Assembly: GCF_014204715.1 (NCBI RefSeq)
Contig: NZ_JACHLY010000001.1
Coordinates: forward strand, 744,001 to 808,000
Source of the DNA: Streptomonospora salina
GTDB lineage: Bacteria > Actinomycetota > Actinomycetes > Streptosporangiales > Streptosporangiaceae
Length of the DNA: 64,000 bases
Direction: 5' to 3'
Notes under the pieces: model-generated
What the model was told of the DNA's origin: nothing
Seen by the model: the letters and a program-made list of their open reading frames with translations, nothing else
The model's database searches: none
Made by a program: the position numbers and the translations under genes
Shown here: piece by piece, positions 52,045 to 61,373 of the stretch
Position numbering within the stretch: position 1 is the stretch's first letter
How the letters are laid out: every line of letters starts with the position of its first letter

Positions 52045-52253
52045 GCGGGGGCTCCCTGGGGGGAGGGCCCTGGCGGTGTCGGCGTGTCCGGCGCCGTGCT
52101 CGTGCCCGACGCGGCGGCGGTTCCGGCGTACCTGGCGCCGGCGCCGGTGATCCTCACCCTGCTGCTGGTCCCGCCCACCCGCGCCTACTCCACGTTCGCC
52201 CAGACCGCCCGTCCCCCGTCATGAACCCCGCCGCCGCGGGGAAGACCCCGTGA

Positions 52254-52691
52254 ATGGATTCTCGAGCATCCCCCGCTCCGGTCCAGCCGCCCACGGGCGG
52301 CGGCGCAGTCGGGGCCGCAGCCGCCGCCGGAACCGCCGTCGCGCTGGCGGCCTGGCACTGGAACGCCGACGTACCGGACCCGGTGGCCCACCGCGTATTC
52401 CTGGCGGTCCTGGTTCTGGGCGGGCTGCTGCTGGCGGCCGAGCCCCTCAACCGCGAGCCCCGTATGCCCGTGCGCATCCCGACGGGGGCGCACCTGTTCT
52501 ACCTGGGGCTGCTGGCCGGGACCGCGCTGGGCACCACCGCCTGGAGCCAGCTCGATTCGGTCTTCTGGTACCAGTTGTGGTGGGCGGGTCCGTTGGCAAC
52601 CGGACTGGTAGCGGCGATCTGGGACCGCCGCTACGGCCGGCCCCGCTTCGGCGGGGACGCCCACACCCCCGCCGGGCCCAGGAGCAGGTGA
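52254..52691 (+). CDS. small hypothetical membrane protein
   Basis: A 145-residue protein with four hydrophobic stretches (about 22-36, 46-63, 80-97, 105-122) and a Pro/Gly-rich cytosolic tail. The line FYLGLLAGTALGTTAWSQLDSVFWYQLWWAG is aromatic-rich. I recognise no family. The ATG at 52254 has no good SD. Codon pattern is like that of its neighbours, so I call it as a gene with moderate confidence. Confidence 0.55.
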   Translation: MDSRASPAPVQPPTGGGAVGAAAAAGTAVALAAWHWNADVPDPVAHRVFLAVLVLGGLLLAAEPLNREPRMPVRIPTGAHLFYLGLLAGTALGTTAWSQLDSVFWYQLWWAGPLATGLVAAIWDRRYGRPRFGGDAHTPAGPRSR

Positions 52692-53101
52692 CGCCGCCCG
52701 CGCCTGTCGCGCATACCGGTTTCCAACGGAGGCGGGAAAAGCGGGACGTCGCGCCGAGTAGCGCAGAGGCAATTGCGAAAACCCTCAAATATGCACAAAC
52801 AGGCAGAATTCACAATGAACCGGTTGAGTCCGGTGTTCGAAATGCACTAGGCTCGCCGTAGCCCGGTCGTCTGTACGTGCCGCCACACGGGCGGCAGCGG
52901 CCGGCTCCGCCGCACTCCTCCCTGGACGTGCCCACCGTTCGGCAGGCGGAGACCGGAAGCCCCGCGGCCGTGTCCCCTCGCACGCCGCTCGCGCGGCCCC
53001 GGGCGCCACCAGGCGGCGCCGCCGCGTTCCGCGCGGCCCGCCGCGGCCCCCGGACCGGCGGCCTTCCGGTAGGCGGCCCTCCGGCAGAAAGGTGTGCCAC
53101 C
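52692..53101. other. intergenic, promoter of the NlpC/P60 gene
   Basis: A 410-bp gap. It includes AT-richer DNA (52780-52850), the promoter listed at 52824 and a GC-rich leader. If the peptidase starts far upstream at GTG 52970, part of it would be coding. Confidence 0.45.
52824..52853 (+). promoter_or_regulatory. sigma70-like promoter
   Basis: TTGAGT (52824-52829) and TAGGCT (52848-52853) separated by 18 bp, in the AT-richer stretch upstream of the NlpC/P60 gene. Confidence 0.5.
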
Positions 53102-54106
53102 ATTCCGGACGAACGCCGAGACCGCGGCTCGTTCCGCCGCCATCTCGCGACCGTCGGCTTCGTCGCCGCAGGCGCTCTGCTCCTGTCCACCGGTGCAGCG
53201 GTCGCCGAACCGACGATCGACGAGGTGCGCGACAAGATCGGCAAGCTCGAAGAAGAGCACGCGGAACTCGCCGACAAGTACAACCAGGCCAAGGAAGACC
53301 ACGACGCCGCCCAAGAGAAGCTTGAGGACCTGCAGGAGGACAAGCAGGACACCCAGGACGAGATCGACAGCATGCAGGAGGACGTCCGCGGCCTGGCCAC
53401 CGCGGCCTACACCGACGCCGACTACGGCTCCCCCGCCTACCTGCTGAGCTCCGGCGGACCCTCCGACTCCTTGGCGCAGGCGGCCGACCTGGGCTACCTC
53501 TCGGAGAACCAGACCCAGACCCTCGAAGAGTTCACCGAGCAGCAGGACAAGCTCGGCGAGCTCACGGCCGAAGCCGCCGACACCGAGGAGGAGGCACAGG
53601 GCAAGCTGGACGAGGCCGAGCAGGCCAAGGACGAAGCCGAAGAGAAACTCGACGAGCAGCAGGACCTGCTCGACGACCTCACGGCCGAGCAGCAGGAATC
53701 CGTCGGCATCGGCAACGGCACCGGCAACGCCGTCAACAACAGCGGCGCCTCGGGCAGCGCGGGCGCCGCCGTCGACTTCGTCTACGCCCAGATCGGCGAC
53801 GCCTACAGCCTCGGCGCCAACGGCCCCGACGTGTGGGACTGCTCCAGCCTGGTCCAGGCCGCCTGGTCCCAGGCCGGTGTGAGCCTGCCGCGCACCACCT
53901 ACGACCAGGTCAACGCCGGCACCTCGGTGTCCTGGGACGCCCTGCAGCCCGGCGACCTGATCTTCTTCTACAGCGGTCCCAGCCACGTGGGCATGTACGT
54001 GGGCGGAAACAAGATGGTGCACGGGTCGAAGCCGAGCAAACCCGTGATGGAGGTCTCGCTCGCGGGCCACTACCGGAGCAACTTCCACTCGGCCGTCCGG
54101 CCCTGA
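53102..54106 (+). CDS. NlpC/P60 (C40) peptidoglycan endopeptidase with coiled coil
   Basis: A 334-residue secreted cell-wall hydrolase of the RipA/CwlO type. It begins with a signal sequence (HLATVGFVAAGALLLSTGAAVA), then a long charged coiled coil (about 40-200, EEHAELADKYNQAKEDHD and similar repeats), a flexible linker, and a C-terminal NlpC/P60 domain with Cys in WDCSSLVQAAW, His in GPSHVGMYVGG, and a third polar residue in KMVHGSK. No ATG, GTG or TTG lies at a sensible place. ATT at 53102, with agaaagg upstream, gives a normal signal peptide; GTG 52970 would give a 75-residue n-region. Cell division or growth role by family. Confidence 0.85.
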   Translation: MPDERRDRGSFRRHLATVGFVAAGALLLSTGAAVAEPTIDEVRDKIGKLEEEHAELADKYNQAKEDHDAAQEKLEDLQEDKQDTQDEIDSMQEDVRGLATAAYTDADYGSPAYLLSSGGPSDSLAQAADLGYLSENQTQTLEEFTEQQDKLGELTAEAADTEEEAQGKLDEAEQAKDEAEEKLDEQQDLLDDLTAEQQESVGIGNGTGNAVNNSGASGSAGAAVDFVYAQIGDAYSLGANGPDVWDCSSLVQAAWSQAGVSLPRTTYDQVNAGTSVSWDALQPGDLIFFYSGPSHVGMYVGGNKMVHGSKPSKPVMEVSLAGHYRSNFHSAVRP

Positions 54107-54136
54107 CCTCCCCGCCGTGAAGGCGGCGGGGCAGGT
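54106..54136 (+). terminator. hairpin overlapping the end of the C40 peptidase gene
   Basis: Arms 54106-54116 and 54125-54136 pair over 11 bp with one bulged C; the 8-base loop is gtgaaggc. It begins at the last base of the stop codon. Confidence 0.65.
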
Positions 54137-54272
54137 CCCCGACGCTCCTCCGCCGCGTCCCGGCAGGATGCGCACCGGCGGCTCGCCCCGAGCCGGGCAG
54201 CGCACCGTCCGCCGGGGCGGCGGCGGACGGGCGGTCCGCCGCGGTGTCGTCGCCGATCCCTACGCTGTCCCC

Positions 54273-54707
54273 ATGAGCGAAACGCCGAGCACGGCCGCGG
54301 CCCGGAAGATGCGGGTACGCGCCGGTTCCCGGGCCCACTTCGTCGACGCACCGCCCGCGACCCTGGCGGGTATGGCCCTTCCCGAACTGCGCGTCGAGCA
54401 GGAGCTGGACGGGGAGTTCGACTATCTGCACCTGTTCGCCACGACGCAGGACGCCATGGCGCACACGTTTCCCGTCCTGCGGGATCACCTGCGCCACGAC
54501 GGCATGCTGTGGGTGTCCTGGCCCAAAGGGGGCAAGCTCGGCACCGACCTCAACATGAAATCGGTGATCCGCATCGGTTACGGGTTCGGGCTCGTGGAAA
54601 GCGTCTGCCTGCGGGTGGACGAGCTCTGGGCCGGCCTCAAATTCACTCGGCCCAAGCCGGGCAAGACCTACCGCAACAGCTACGGCACGCTCCCGGATGC
54701 GCGGTGA
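54273..54707 (+). CDS. DUF3052 family protein
   Basis: A 144-residue cytosolic protein. It shows the actinomycete family's features: VDAPPATLAGMALPELRVEQ near residue 23, LHLFATTQDAM, DGMLWVSWPKGGKLGTDL (a WP-K motif), and GLVESVCLRVDELWAGLKF near 105. Family members are usually called YdeI/DUF3052-like and have no known reaction. The ATG at 54273 is chosen because it gives the family length; the frame runs open further up. No good SD is visible. Confidence 0.85.
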   Translation: MSETPSTAAARKMRVRAGSRAHFVDAPPATLAGMALPELRVEQELDGEFDYLHLFATTQDAMAHTFPVLRDHLRHDGMLWVSWPKGGKLGTDLNMKSVIRIGYGFGLVESVCLRVDELWAGLKFTRPKPGKTYRNSYGTLPDAR

Positions 54708-54860
54708 CGTATCCGGGACGGAGCTCGGGCCCCGCACGGCGAGCCGTGCCCGCAGCGCGGCGGCTCGCCGGCACGGGGCCGACCGCGGGTCCGCCGGAGA
54801 GCACCGCCGGCCGCATGCGCCGCCGCAGCACCGGCGGGGCGGGGCCTGGAGGGCTCCCCG

Positions 54861-55211
54861 TCACGCCGCGGGGCGGGGCGACCGGTCCTGCGCCTGCCGC
54901 CGGCCCGGCAGGCGCCCGGTGCGGTGCAGCCACCGGTCGGCGGCCAGAGTGCCGAAAGGCGGCACGGACGCCGCCAGGGCGAGCAGGACCGCCCACAGGT
55001 TCCAGCGCAGGTGCAGGGCGGCCGCGAGCGTGGCCGCCACGTAGAGGACGAAGGCTCCGCCGTGTACGGGCCCGAAGAACTCCACGCCCGCTTCGCTGCC
55101 GCTGCCCAGGTACTTCACGTACATGCCGGCCAGGAGCCCGATCCAGGTCACGGCCTCGGCGATCGCCACCGCACGGAAGACGACCGCTGTGGCACGGGGA
55201 CTGATGTTCAC
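54861..55211 (-). CDS. DUF3817 domain membrane protein
   Basis: A 116-residue membrane protein with three helices (about 10-30, 42-62, 70-92) and the family motifs EAVTWIGLLAGMYVKY and FGPVHGGAFVLYV. The tail is Arg-rich. DUF3817 proteins are common single-gene membrane proteins of actinobacteria with no proven role; some resemble YdzA. GTG start with gaggag five bases upstream. It is divergent from the TetR gene. Confidence 0.87.
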   Translation of the reverse strand: MNISPRATAVVFRAVAIAEAVTWIGLLAGMYVKYLGSGSEAGVEFFGPVHGGAFVLYVAATLAAALHLRWNLWAVLLALAASVPPFGTLAADRWLHRTGRLPGRRQAQDRSPRPAA

Positions 55212-55463
55212 GCTGCTCCTCGAATCCGATCGGGTCCGCTCGGCCGGCATCGGCCCGGTTCCCGGCGGCGCCGAACTCCCGCCGGCCGCCCCGGTGCACC
55301 GCACACAGGCTAGGATGCGCCCGCCGACGCCCGAATCCGGGGCCGCCGAACCACGCACCGACGAACGCCGCGTCAGTCCTGGAACTCCTATCCTGGATGC
55401 AGGGGCGGGGGAGAGCAGGCCGTACCGGAAGGCGGGGACCGCCCGTCCGCGAGACCGCCTCGC

Positions 55464-56090
55464 GTGCAGCGCCGCAAAGCCCGCACCCGGCAGGCCCTCG
55501 TCGACGCCGGACGCGCGCTCTTGGCGCGCAAGGGCGACACCGGTTTCAGCGTGCAGGAGATCACCGACGAGGCCGACGTCGGGCTGGGGTCCTTCTACAA
55601 CCGCTCCGAAGACAAGCAGGCACTCATGGCCGCGGCCGTGGAGGACGTGCTGGCCGAGCACGGCCGGCTGCTCGATGCGTGGACCCGCGGCATCGACGAC
55701 CCGGCCGAGGTGTTCTCGCTGGCGGTGCGCACCACCGCCCGGCTGGGCGGCACGCATCCCGAACTCGCCCGCGTCCTGGTGCGCAACGGCATGGCCCACC
55801 TTTCCACGGACCGCGGACCGGCCCCGCGGGCGCTGACCGACATCCGCCGCGGCGTGGAGGCGGGGCGGTTCACCGTCGTCGACCCCGAGCTCGCCCTGGC
55901 GATCACCGGCGGGTCGCTGATCGCGCTGATCCACCTGCAGCTGGAGGACGCGGAGCGGCTGGACGAGAGCGCCTGCGACGAACCCGCCGCGCACCTGCTG
56001 GCCATGTTCGGCATGGACCGCTCCGAAGCCGGGGCGCTGGCCCGCGCTCCGCTGCCCGACCCGCCCCCGGTCCCGGCGGTCGCCTCCTGA
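55464..56090 (+). CDS. TetR family regulator, probably of the adjacent exporter
   Basis: A 208-residue TetR regulator. N-terminal helix-turn-helix: RKARTRQALVDAGRALLARKG, then VQEITDEADVGLGSFYNRSEDKQAL (residues about 3-52). The C-terminal domain has ARLGGTHPELARVLVRNGMA, the form seen in TetR_C_21-like members. GTG start. It precedes the MMPL exporter by 286 bp on the same strand; a strong palindrome lies just before that exporter, so it probably represses it. Confidence 0.9.
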   Translation: MQRRKARTRQALVDAGRALLARKGDTGFSVQEITDEADVGLGSFYNRSEDKQALMAAAVEDVLAEHGRLLDAWTRGIDDPAEVFSLAVRTTARLGGTHPELARVLVRNGMAHLSTDRGPAPRALTDIRRGVEAGRFTVVDPELALAITGGSLIALIHLQLEDAERLDESACDEPAAHLLAMFGMDRSEAGALARAPLPDPPPVPAVAS

Positions 56091-56313
56091 CGCCTCGGCG
56101 CCGATGCGCGCCGGGGCACACCGGGGCGCCGTTCGTCGCGCCCGCCTTCGTCGGTCGACCGCTCGCAGGCGCTGCGCCGGAGCCGGCGTCCGGCTCGGCG
56201 GCGCGCCGTCGCTAAGCGGGTTTTTCGAGGTGAGAGAGCACATACTGGCCTGTGGCACCCCCTTTGCGAGCCACCCTTAGGCCATAACTGAACCAGACAT
56301 CAAAACTGATGAA

Positions 56314-56328
56314 ATCCTCAGTGAGGAT
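56314..56328. promoter_or_regulatory. operator palindrome upstream of the MMPL exporter
   Basis: ATCCTCA-G-TGAGGAT, a perfect 7-bp inverted repeat with one central base, ending 48 bp before the exporter ATG. A typical TetR-family operator form, next to a TetR gene. Confidence 0.6.
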
Positions 56329-56376
56329 CACATCGTCTGGCACCGCCGCAGAGCCGCCGATCCGCAGGGACACACC

Positions 56377-58920
56377 ATGGCAACGCTCCTGTACCGCCTG
56401 GGAAAGTTCTCCTTCCGGCACCGCTGGCCGGTGATCCTCGCCTGGATCGTGCTGCTGGCCGCGCTGTCCGGGGCAGCAGCCGCGTTCCGCGTCCCGGTCG
56501 ACGACTCCTTCTCGATCCCCGGGACCGAGTCGCAGGACACCGTGGACATGCTCCAGGAACGCTTCCCCGAGCGCAGCGGCGGACGCGCCACCGTGGTCCT
56601 GCACGCCCCCGGCGGCGACGACGTCACCGCCGACCGGTACCAGGAGGCCGTCCAGGACACCGCGGAACGGATCCGGGGCATCGACGGCGTCGCATCGGTC
56701 ACCGACCCCTTCGCGCTGTACGACCGCGGATACGACAAAGCCCTGAACGGCGACGACCTCCGCTCCTCCATGGTCGAGGCGGGCATGGAGCAGGCGCGCG
56801 ACGAATACGAGTCCCAGGTCGACCAGGCCGCCGACGACGCGGCCGAGCAGGCCCGCGGATCGGTGGACGAGCAGTACCCCGAGGGGACCCCCGGCCGCGC
56901 GGAAGCGCTGGAGCAGGCCGAGCGGCAGGCGCGCGAACAGGCCCGCGCCCAGGCGCCCGGCTTCGACGAAGAGCAAGCACGCTCCCGAGTCGAAGACGAG
57001 GTCGACCGCCGCCTCGCCGAAGGCGACATTCCCGACGCGGCCGCCGACCGGATCGACGACGACCTGATGGAGCGGATCCCCCTCTTCGCCGACGACCGGA
57101 CCACGGCGCTGCTGCAGGTCCAGTTCGCCCGGCCCGACGGCAGCGTCCCGCCCGCGACCGTGGACGCCCTGCTGGACAGCGGCGCCGAGGCCGAACAGGC
57201 CGGACTCGACGCCGAGTTCAGCGGCCAGTCGATCTCCATCGCCCAGGTATCGGGCATCCACGGCGGCGAGAGCGTCGGCCTGCTGGTCGCCCTGGCGATC
57301 CTGCTGGTGAACTTCGGCGCCGTGGTGGCGGCCGGAATCCCGATCGTCATGGCCCTGGCCGGTGCGGGGGCGGGCATGGCCCTGGTCTACGCGCTGTCGC
57401 AGGTACTGGAACTGACCAGCACGGCGCCGCTGCTGGCGCTGATGCTCGGCCTGGCCGTGGGCATCGACTACAGCCTGTTCGTACTCGCCCGGCACCGCCA
57501 GCAACTGCTGGAGGGCATGGATCCGCGGGAGTCGGCGGGCCGCGCCATCGGCACGGCCGGAAGCGCCGTCGTCTTCGCCGGTGTGACCGTCGTGATCGCC
57601 CTGCTGGGGCTCGCCATCGCGCAGATCCCCTTCCTGACGGTCATGGGCGTCGCCGCGGCGGTGACCGTCGCGTTCTCCGTGCTGGTGGCCGTCACCCTGC
57701 TGCCGGCGGTCCTGGGGCTGCTGGGCGAGCGGGTGCGTTCGGGCCGGCTGCCCGTCGCGGGTTCGCGCGCGGAACGGGCCCTGACCGCCGAGTCGACACT
57801 GGGCTCGCGCTGGGCTGCAACCGTCACCCGGCATCCGCTGCTGTACGGGGTCGCCGTACTCGTCGTCCTCGGGCTTGCCCTGCTGCCGCTGCAGAGCATG
57901 CGGCTGGGGCTGCCCACCGACGAGGCGAGCGCCCCCGACAGCACCCAGCACCGGGCCTTCGACATCGTCGCCGAGAAATTCGGCGCGGGATTCAACGCCT
58001 CACTGCTGGTGACCGTGGTCTCCGACGACACCGGCGACGCCGAACGGGTCCACGACGACCTGGCGTCCTTCGGCGAGGTCGACCGGGTGCAGGCACCGGT
58101 CTTCAACGACGCCGAAGACACCGCGATGATCGTGGTGGTGCCCGAGCACGGCCCGGCGGCCGAGGAGACCGAGGACCTGCTGCACGACATCCGCGACGCC
58201 CGATCGGGCTGGGAGTCCGACACCGGCGCAGAGATCTCGGTCACCGGCGCGACCGCCACCAGCATCGACACCTCCGAGCGGATCGCCGCGGCGATGCCGC
58301 TGTTCCTCGCGGTCGTGGTGGGCCTGGCCCTGGTCCTGTTGATGCTGGTGTTCAGGTCCGTGCTGGTGCCGGTCAAGGCCGCCCTGGGCTTCGTGCTGAG
58401 CATGGGCGCGGCACTGGGCGCCACCGTCGCGGTGTTCCAGTGGGGCTACGGCAGCGGCCTGCTAAGCGTCACCCCCACCGAGACGCTGCTGTCGTTCCTG
58501 CCGATCCTGCTCGTAGGCACGCTGTTCGGCCTGGCCATGGACTACGAGGTCTTCCTCGTCAGCCGGATGCGCGAGGACTACGTCCACGGCGGAGACGCGC
58601 GCCACGCGGTCGTCAGCGGGTTCCGCGCCAGCGCGCGGGTGGTGGTCTGCGCAGCCGTCATCATGACCGCCGTGTTCGCGTCGTTCGTCGTCAGCGACAA
58701 CACCACCATCCAGCCGGTCGCCTTCGCCCTGGCGGTCGGGGTCCTGGTGGACGCGTTCCTGGTGCGGATGACGCTGGTGCCGGCGGTGATGGCGCTGTCC
58801 GGCACGGCGGCCTGGTGGCTGCCGCGGCCGCTGGAGCGCTTCCTGCCCCACGTCGACATCGAGGGCGCGGGACTGCGCTCCGACGCCGACGACGCCGCGG
58901 AGCCGACCGCCCGCGGCTGA
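56377..58920 (+). CDS. MMPL family RND transporter
   Basis: An 847-residue membrane transporter of the MMPL/RND superfamily. The N-terminal helix starts at WPVILAWIVLLAALSG. A large extracytoplasmic loop (about 40-290) carries an Arg/Glu-rich heptad-like stretch. The first transmembrane bundle contains LGLAVGIDYSLFVLARHR (about 362-380) with the conserved Asp/Tyr. The second half repeats the pattern with LFGLAMDYEVFLVSRMRED (about 708-726). Likely exports a lipid or drug by proton motive force. Probable control by the TetR gene just upstream through the 56314 palindrome. Substrate unknown. Confidence 0.94.
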   Translation: MATLLYRLGKFSFRHRWPVILAWIVLLAALSGAAAAFRVPVDDSFSIPGTESQDTVDMLQERFPERSGGRATVVLHAPGGDDVTADRYQEAVQDTAERIRGIDGVASVTDPFALYDRGYDKALNGDDLRSSMVEAGMEQARDEYESQVDQAADDAAEQARGSVDEQYPEGTPGRAEALEQAERQAREQARAQAPGFDEEQARSRVEDEVDRRLAEGDIPDAAADRIDDDLMERIPLFADDRTTALLQVQFARPDGSVPPATVDALLDSGAEAEQAGLDAEFSGQSISIAQVSGIHGGESVGLLVALAILLVNFGAVVAAGIPIVMALAGAGAGMALVYALSQVLELTSTAPLLALMLGLAVGIDYSLFVLARHRQQLLEGMDPRESAGRAIGTAGSAVVFAGVTVVIALLGLAIAQIPFLTVMGVAAAVTVAFSVLVAVTLLPAVLGLLGERVRSGRLPVAGSRAERALTAESTLGSRWAATVTRHPLLYGVAVLVVLGLALLPLQSMRLGLPTDEASAPDSTQHRAFDIVAEKFGAGFNASLLVTVVSDDTGDAERVHDDLASFGEVDRVQAPVFNDAEDTAMIVVVPEHGPAAEETEDLLHDIRDARSGWESDTGAEISVTGATATSIDTSERIAAAMPLFLAVVVGLALVLLMLVFRSVLVPVKAALGFVLSMGAALGATVAVFQWGYGSGLLSVTPTETLLSFLPILLVGTLFGLAMDYEVFLVSRMREDYVHGGDARHAVVSGFRASARVVVCAAVIMTAVFASFVVSDNTTIQPVAFALAVGVLVDAFLVRMTLVPAVMALSGTAAWWLPRPLERFLPHVDIEGAGLRSDADDAAEPTARG

Positions 58921-59034
58921 GCGACCGGCGCGTCGGGGCACCGCCGGGGCGCGGGCGATAGCCCGGCACGCGGGCGGCCGCGTCGAGGCGGCCGAGGAAC
59001 CCCGGCGCCCGACGGAGCCGGCCGCCGCGCCGGG

Positions 59035-61272
59035 TCACCGGCCGGAGCGGCCGGCGAGGTGATCCTGCAGTTCGGCGTGGCGGAACTGGTAGGTCGGGCC
59101 GACGGCGCGCAGCAGCCCCAGGCGGTGGGCGTCGTCCAGGAAGGGCATCAGACGGCGCGGCAGGAGACCCTTCCACGCCAGGTACCGGGAGGCCACCAGG
59201 TAGGCCGGCCATGCGTGGTGGCGGCCGTAGACGAATGTGAACCGCAGCCAGAACAGGTACGCCGACGCGGCCCCCACAGCCGCCGCCAGGACCGGCTCGA
59301 CGGCGGTCGCCACGATCAGCCCGATCCCCAGGCCCAGGGCGCACCCGCCCGGGATACCGCGAACCGCGTTGAGCTTGCGATCGGCCCGGAAGCTGGCCAC
59401 CGGTGTGTACACCCGCCCCGGCAGCGCCGGGGTTTCGGCCCATGCGATGAACCCGTCGGCGACACCCGCCGCCGGAGCGCCGACGGTCGCCGCCGCGGCG
59501 GCGACCGCGATCCCGAACCCGATGCCGGCTCCGTTCCCCTCGCCGCCCCATGCCGCGAACCCGACGACGAGCGCGGAGGCTCCGAAGGACGCGACACCCG
59601 CCCGGAACCCGCTGCGCCCGATGTGGCGGACGAGGGAGCGCCGGCGCCCGGACAGCCGGAGATCGGCGTATCCGGGCGGCTCCTGCGACCACTGCGCGAA
59701 TTCGTGCCAGCCCAGGAGGTTCAGACCCACGCCCGCAGCGGCGAGCAGGCCGCCGCCCACGACCCCGCCGCCGAACGCCCCGGCCGGCCCGAACGCCGTC
59801 GCGCCCCAGATCCCGAACACGGTCGCCCCGACGGCGAACCCTGCGGCCCCCACGACCAGAGTCAGGGCCGCGGCGACGGCCAGGCGGATGCGCAGCGGCA
59901 GGTCGCGGGGCAGCGTCCGGCGCGCCAGGTGCCACCAGGCGAAGTCGCGTCCGCCGGAGGCGTCGCCGCCGGAACCGCGGTCGAGGATGCCGGCGAGAAA
60001 GCTCAGCCAGGCGCGGATCCGCGACGGGTCGTGTTCGCGGCGCGGCAGGGAGGTCGGGGCTGATCCGTCGGGGTCGGCGCCGGGGAGGCGCGCGGCGGCC
60101 ATCGCCGGGATGACCCCGTCGAGCAGGTGGCCCCGCAGGTCCGCTGCGGCGGGGAAGCGCGCGGTGTCGAGCAGCGGCGCGGGATCGGCGTGTGCGTCGA
60201 CGTAGACGGCCCGCAGCAGCCACAGGCCCAGGGGGGATGCGGTGATCTCGCGCAGCGGCTCTTCGCCGCGCTGCGGCGCGGGGGTGCGCAGCCGGTTCAG
60301 GACCGGCTGCCACTGCTGCCGCCGGGACGCCGTGCGCAGGGACTTCTCCAAATAGCCGGCGGCGTCGGCGCCGGCGATCCGTTCGGGCACGATGGCCGGG
60401 GCAGCGGCGACGACGTCGTCGGCGCCGGCCACCGCCTCGGCGAATTCGGCTTTCCGGCTGGTCAGGATGAGGGGCGTGGTGCCGAGGGAGCGGTTGAGCG
60501 CGGTGATCACGCGTGTGCGTTCGTGGCCGTGGACTTCGTCCAACCCGTCGAGCACGGGCAGCACACCCCCGTTCCTGACGAGCCGGTCGGCCGTACGGGG
60601 TCCCAGGGCACGCAGGGCGGGGTAGTCCTGATCCACCCGGGCGGCCAACCACGTGTGCAGGTCGGGCTGTTCGCGGGTGTTCCAGCCGGCCGCCGGCACC
60701 AGTACCGGCACCGGGTCCTCCGGTGCGCGCGAGGCCAGCAGCTCCAGCAGCAGCTGCACCGCCAGTGTCGTCTTTCCGGTGCCGGGGCCGCCGAGCACCA
60801 CCAGGCGCCGCCTGGGCAGGGCGAGGAACCGTTCGGCCAGGCGGGCGGCGTCGTCGCTGGAGCCCGCGAACCCCGCGATGCCGGCGGGCAGGGCGTAGTC
60901 GGGGCGGTCCATCAGGTCGGCGCTTGAGGTGAGCCGCCACCGCACCGGCATCGGGGCCGGGTCGTGCAGCGAACGCAGCAGGGACTCGTCTCTCCACTGC
61001 CGCTCCACCAGGCCCGCCAGCGCCAGGGTGGCCTCGCCGGTCTCGGCAGCGGTCGGCGCCACCGCGGTATCGGGGCGGCGCCACCACGACACCAGCCCCG
61101 CGGCCAGGGACGGGACGCTCAGCGCCACGGCCACCAGTTGCGCGACGTTGGCCGTCGTTCCCAGCCCGTGCGTCCGCAGGAAGACACCGAGCAGCGCGAG
61201 CACGCCTCCCAGGGCCAGCGCGCCCGCGACGAACCCCGTAGTGCGCCACCACGGCCGATTCCGCATCGACAT
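59035..61272 (-). CDS. NACHT-domain NTPase with membrane segments
   Basis: A 745-residue STAND-type protein. Two N-terminal hydrophobic helices (about 12-33 and 42-64) precede a NACHT domain: Walker A GGPGTGKTT (161-169), Walker B VLPVLDGLDEV (238-247), and the sensor strand PLILTSRKAEFAEAV. After a helical region (about 330-450) come several Gly/Ala-rich membrane helices (about 475-640) and a soluble tail ending in QFRHAELQDHLAGR. ATG at 61272 is chosen over 61281 because gagg lies eight bases upstream. NACHT NTPases act in signalling and some in phage defence, but this layout is an unproven class. Confidence 0.87.
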   Translation of the reverse strand: MSMRNRPWWRTTGFVAGALALGGVLALLGVFLRTHGLGTTANVAQLVAVALSVPSLAAGLVSWWRRPDTAVAPTAAETGEATLALAGLVERQWRDESLLRSLHDPAPMPVRWRLTSSADLMDRPDYALPAGIAGFAGSSDDAARLAERFLALPRRRLVVLGGPGTGKTTLAVQLLLELLASRAPEDPVPVLVPAAGWNTREQPDLHTWLAARVDQDYPALRALGPRTADRLVRNGGVLPVLDGLDEVHGHERTRVITALNRSLGTTPLILTSRKAEFAEAVAGADDVVAAAPAIVPERIAGADAAGYLEKSLRTASRRQQWQPVLNRLRTPAPQRGEEPLREITASPLGLWLLRAVYVDAHADPAPLLDTARFPAAADLRGHLLDGVIPAMAAARLPGADPDGSAPTSLPRREHDPSRIRAWLSFLAGILDRGSGGDASGGRDFAWWHLARRTLPRDLPLRIRLAVAAALTLVVGAAGFAVGATVFGIWGATAFGPAGAFGGGVVGGGLLAAAGVGLNLLGWHEFAQWSQEPPGYADLRLSGRRRSLVRHIGRSGFRAGVASFGASALVVGFAAWGGEGNGAGIGFGIAVAAAAATVGAPAAGVADGFIAWAETPALPGRVYTPVASFRADRKLNAVRGIPGGCALGLGIGLIVATAVEPVLAAAVGAASAYLFWLRFTFVYGRHHAWPAYLVASRYLAWKGLLPRRLMPFLDDAHRLGLLRAVGPTYQFRHAELQDHLAGRSGR

Positions 61273-61373
61273 GGCCGCCATCCTCGCGGGTGCGCGCTTC
61301 GGACACGACCCGTGCAACGCAACCGTGTCCCCGGAGCAAGGGTGTGCCGGACGTGTCCCGCCGCGGCCGGGCG

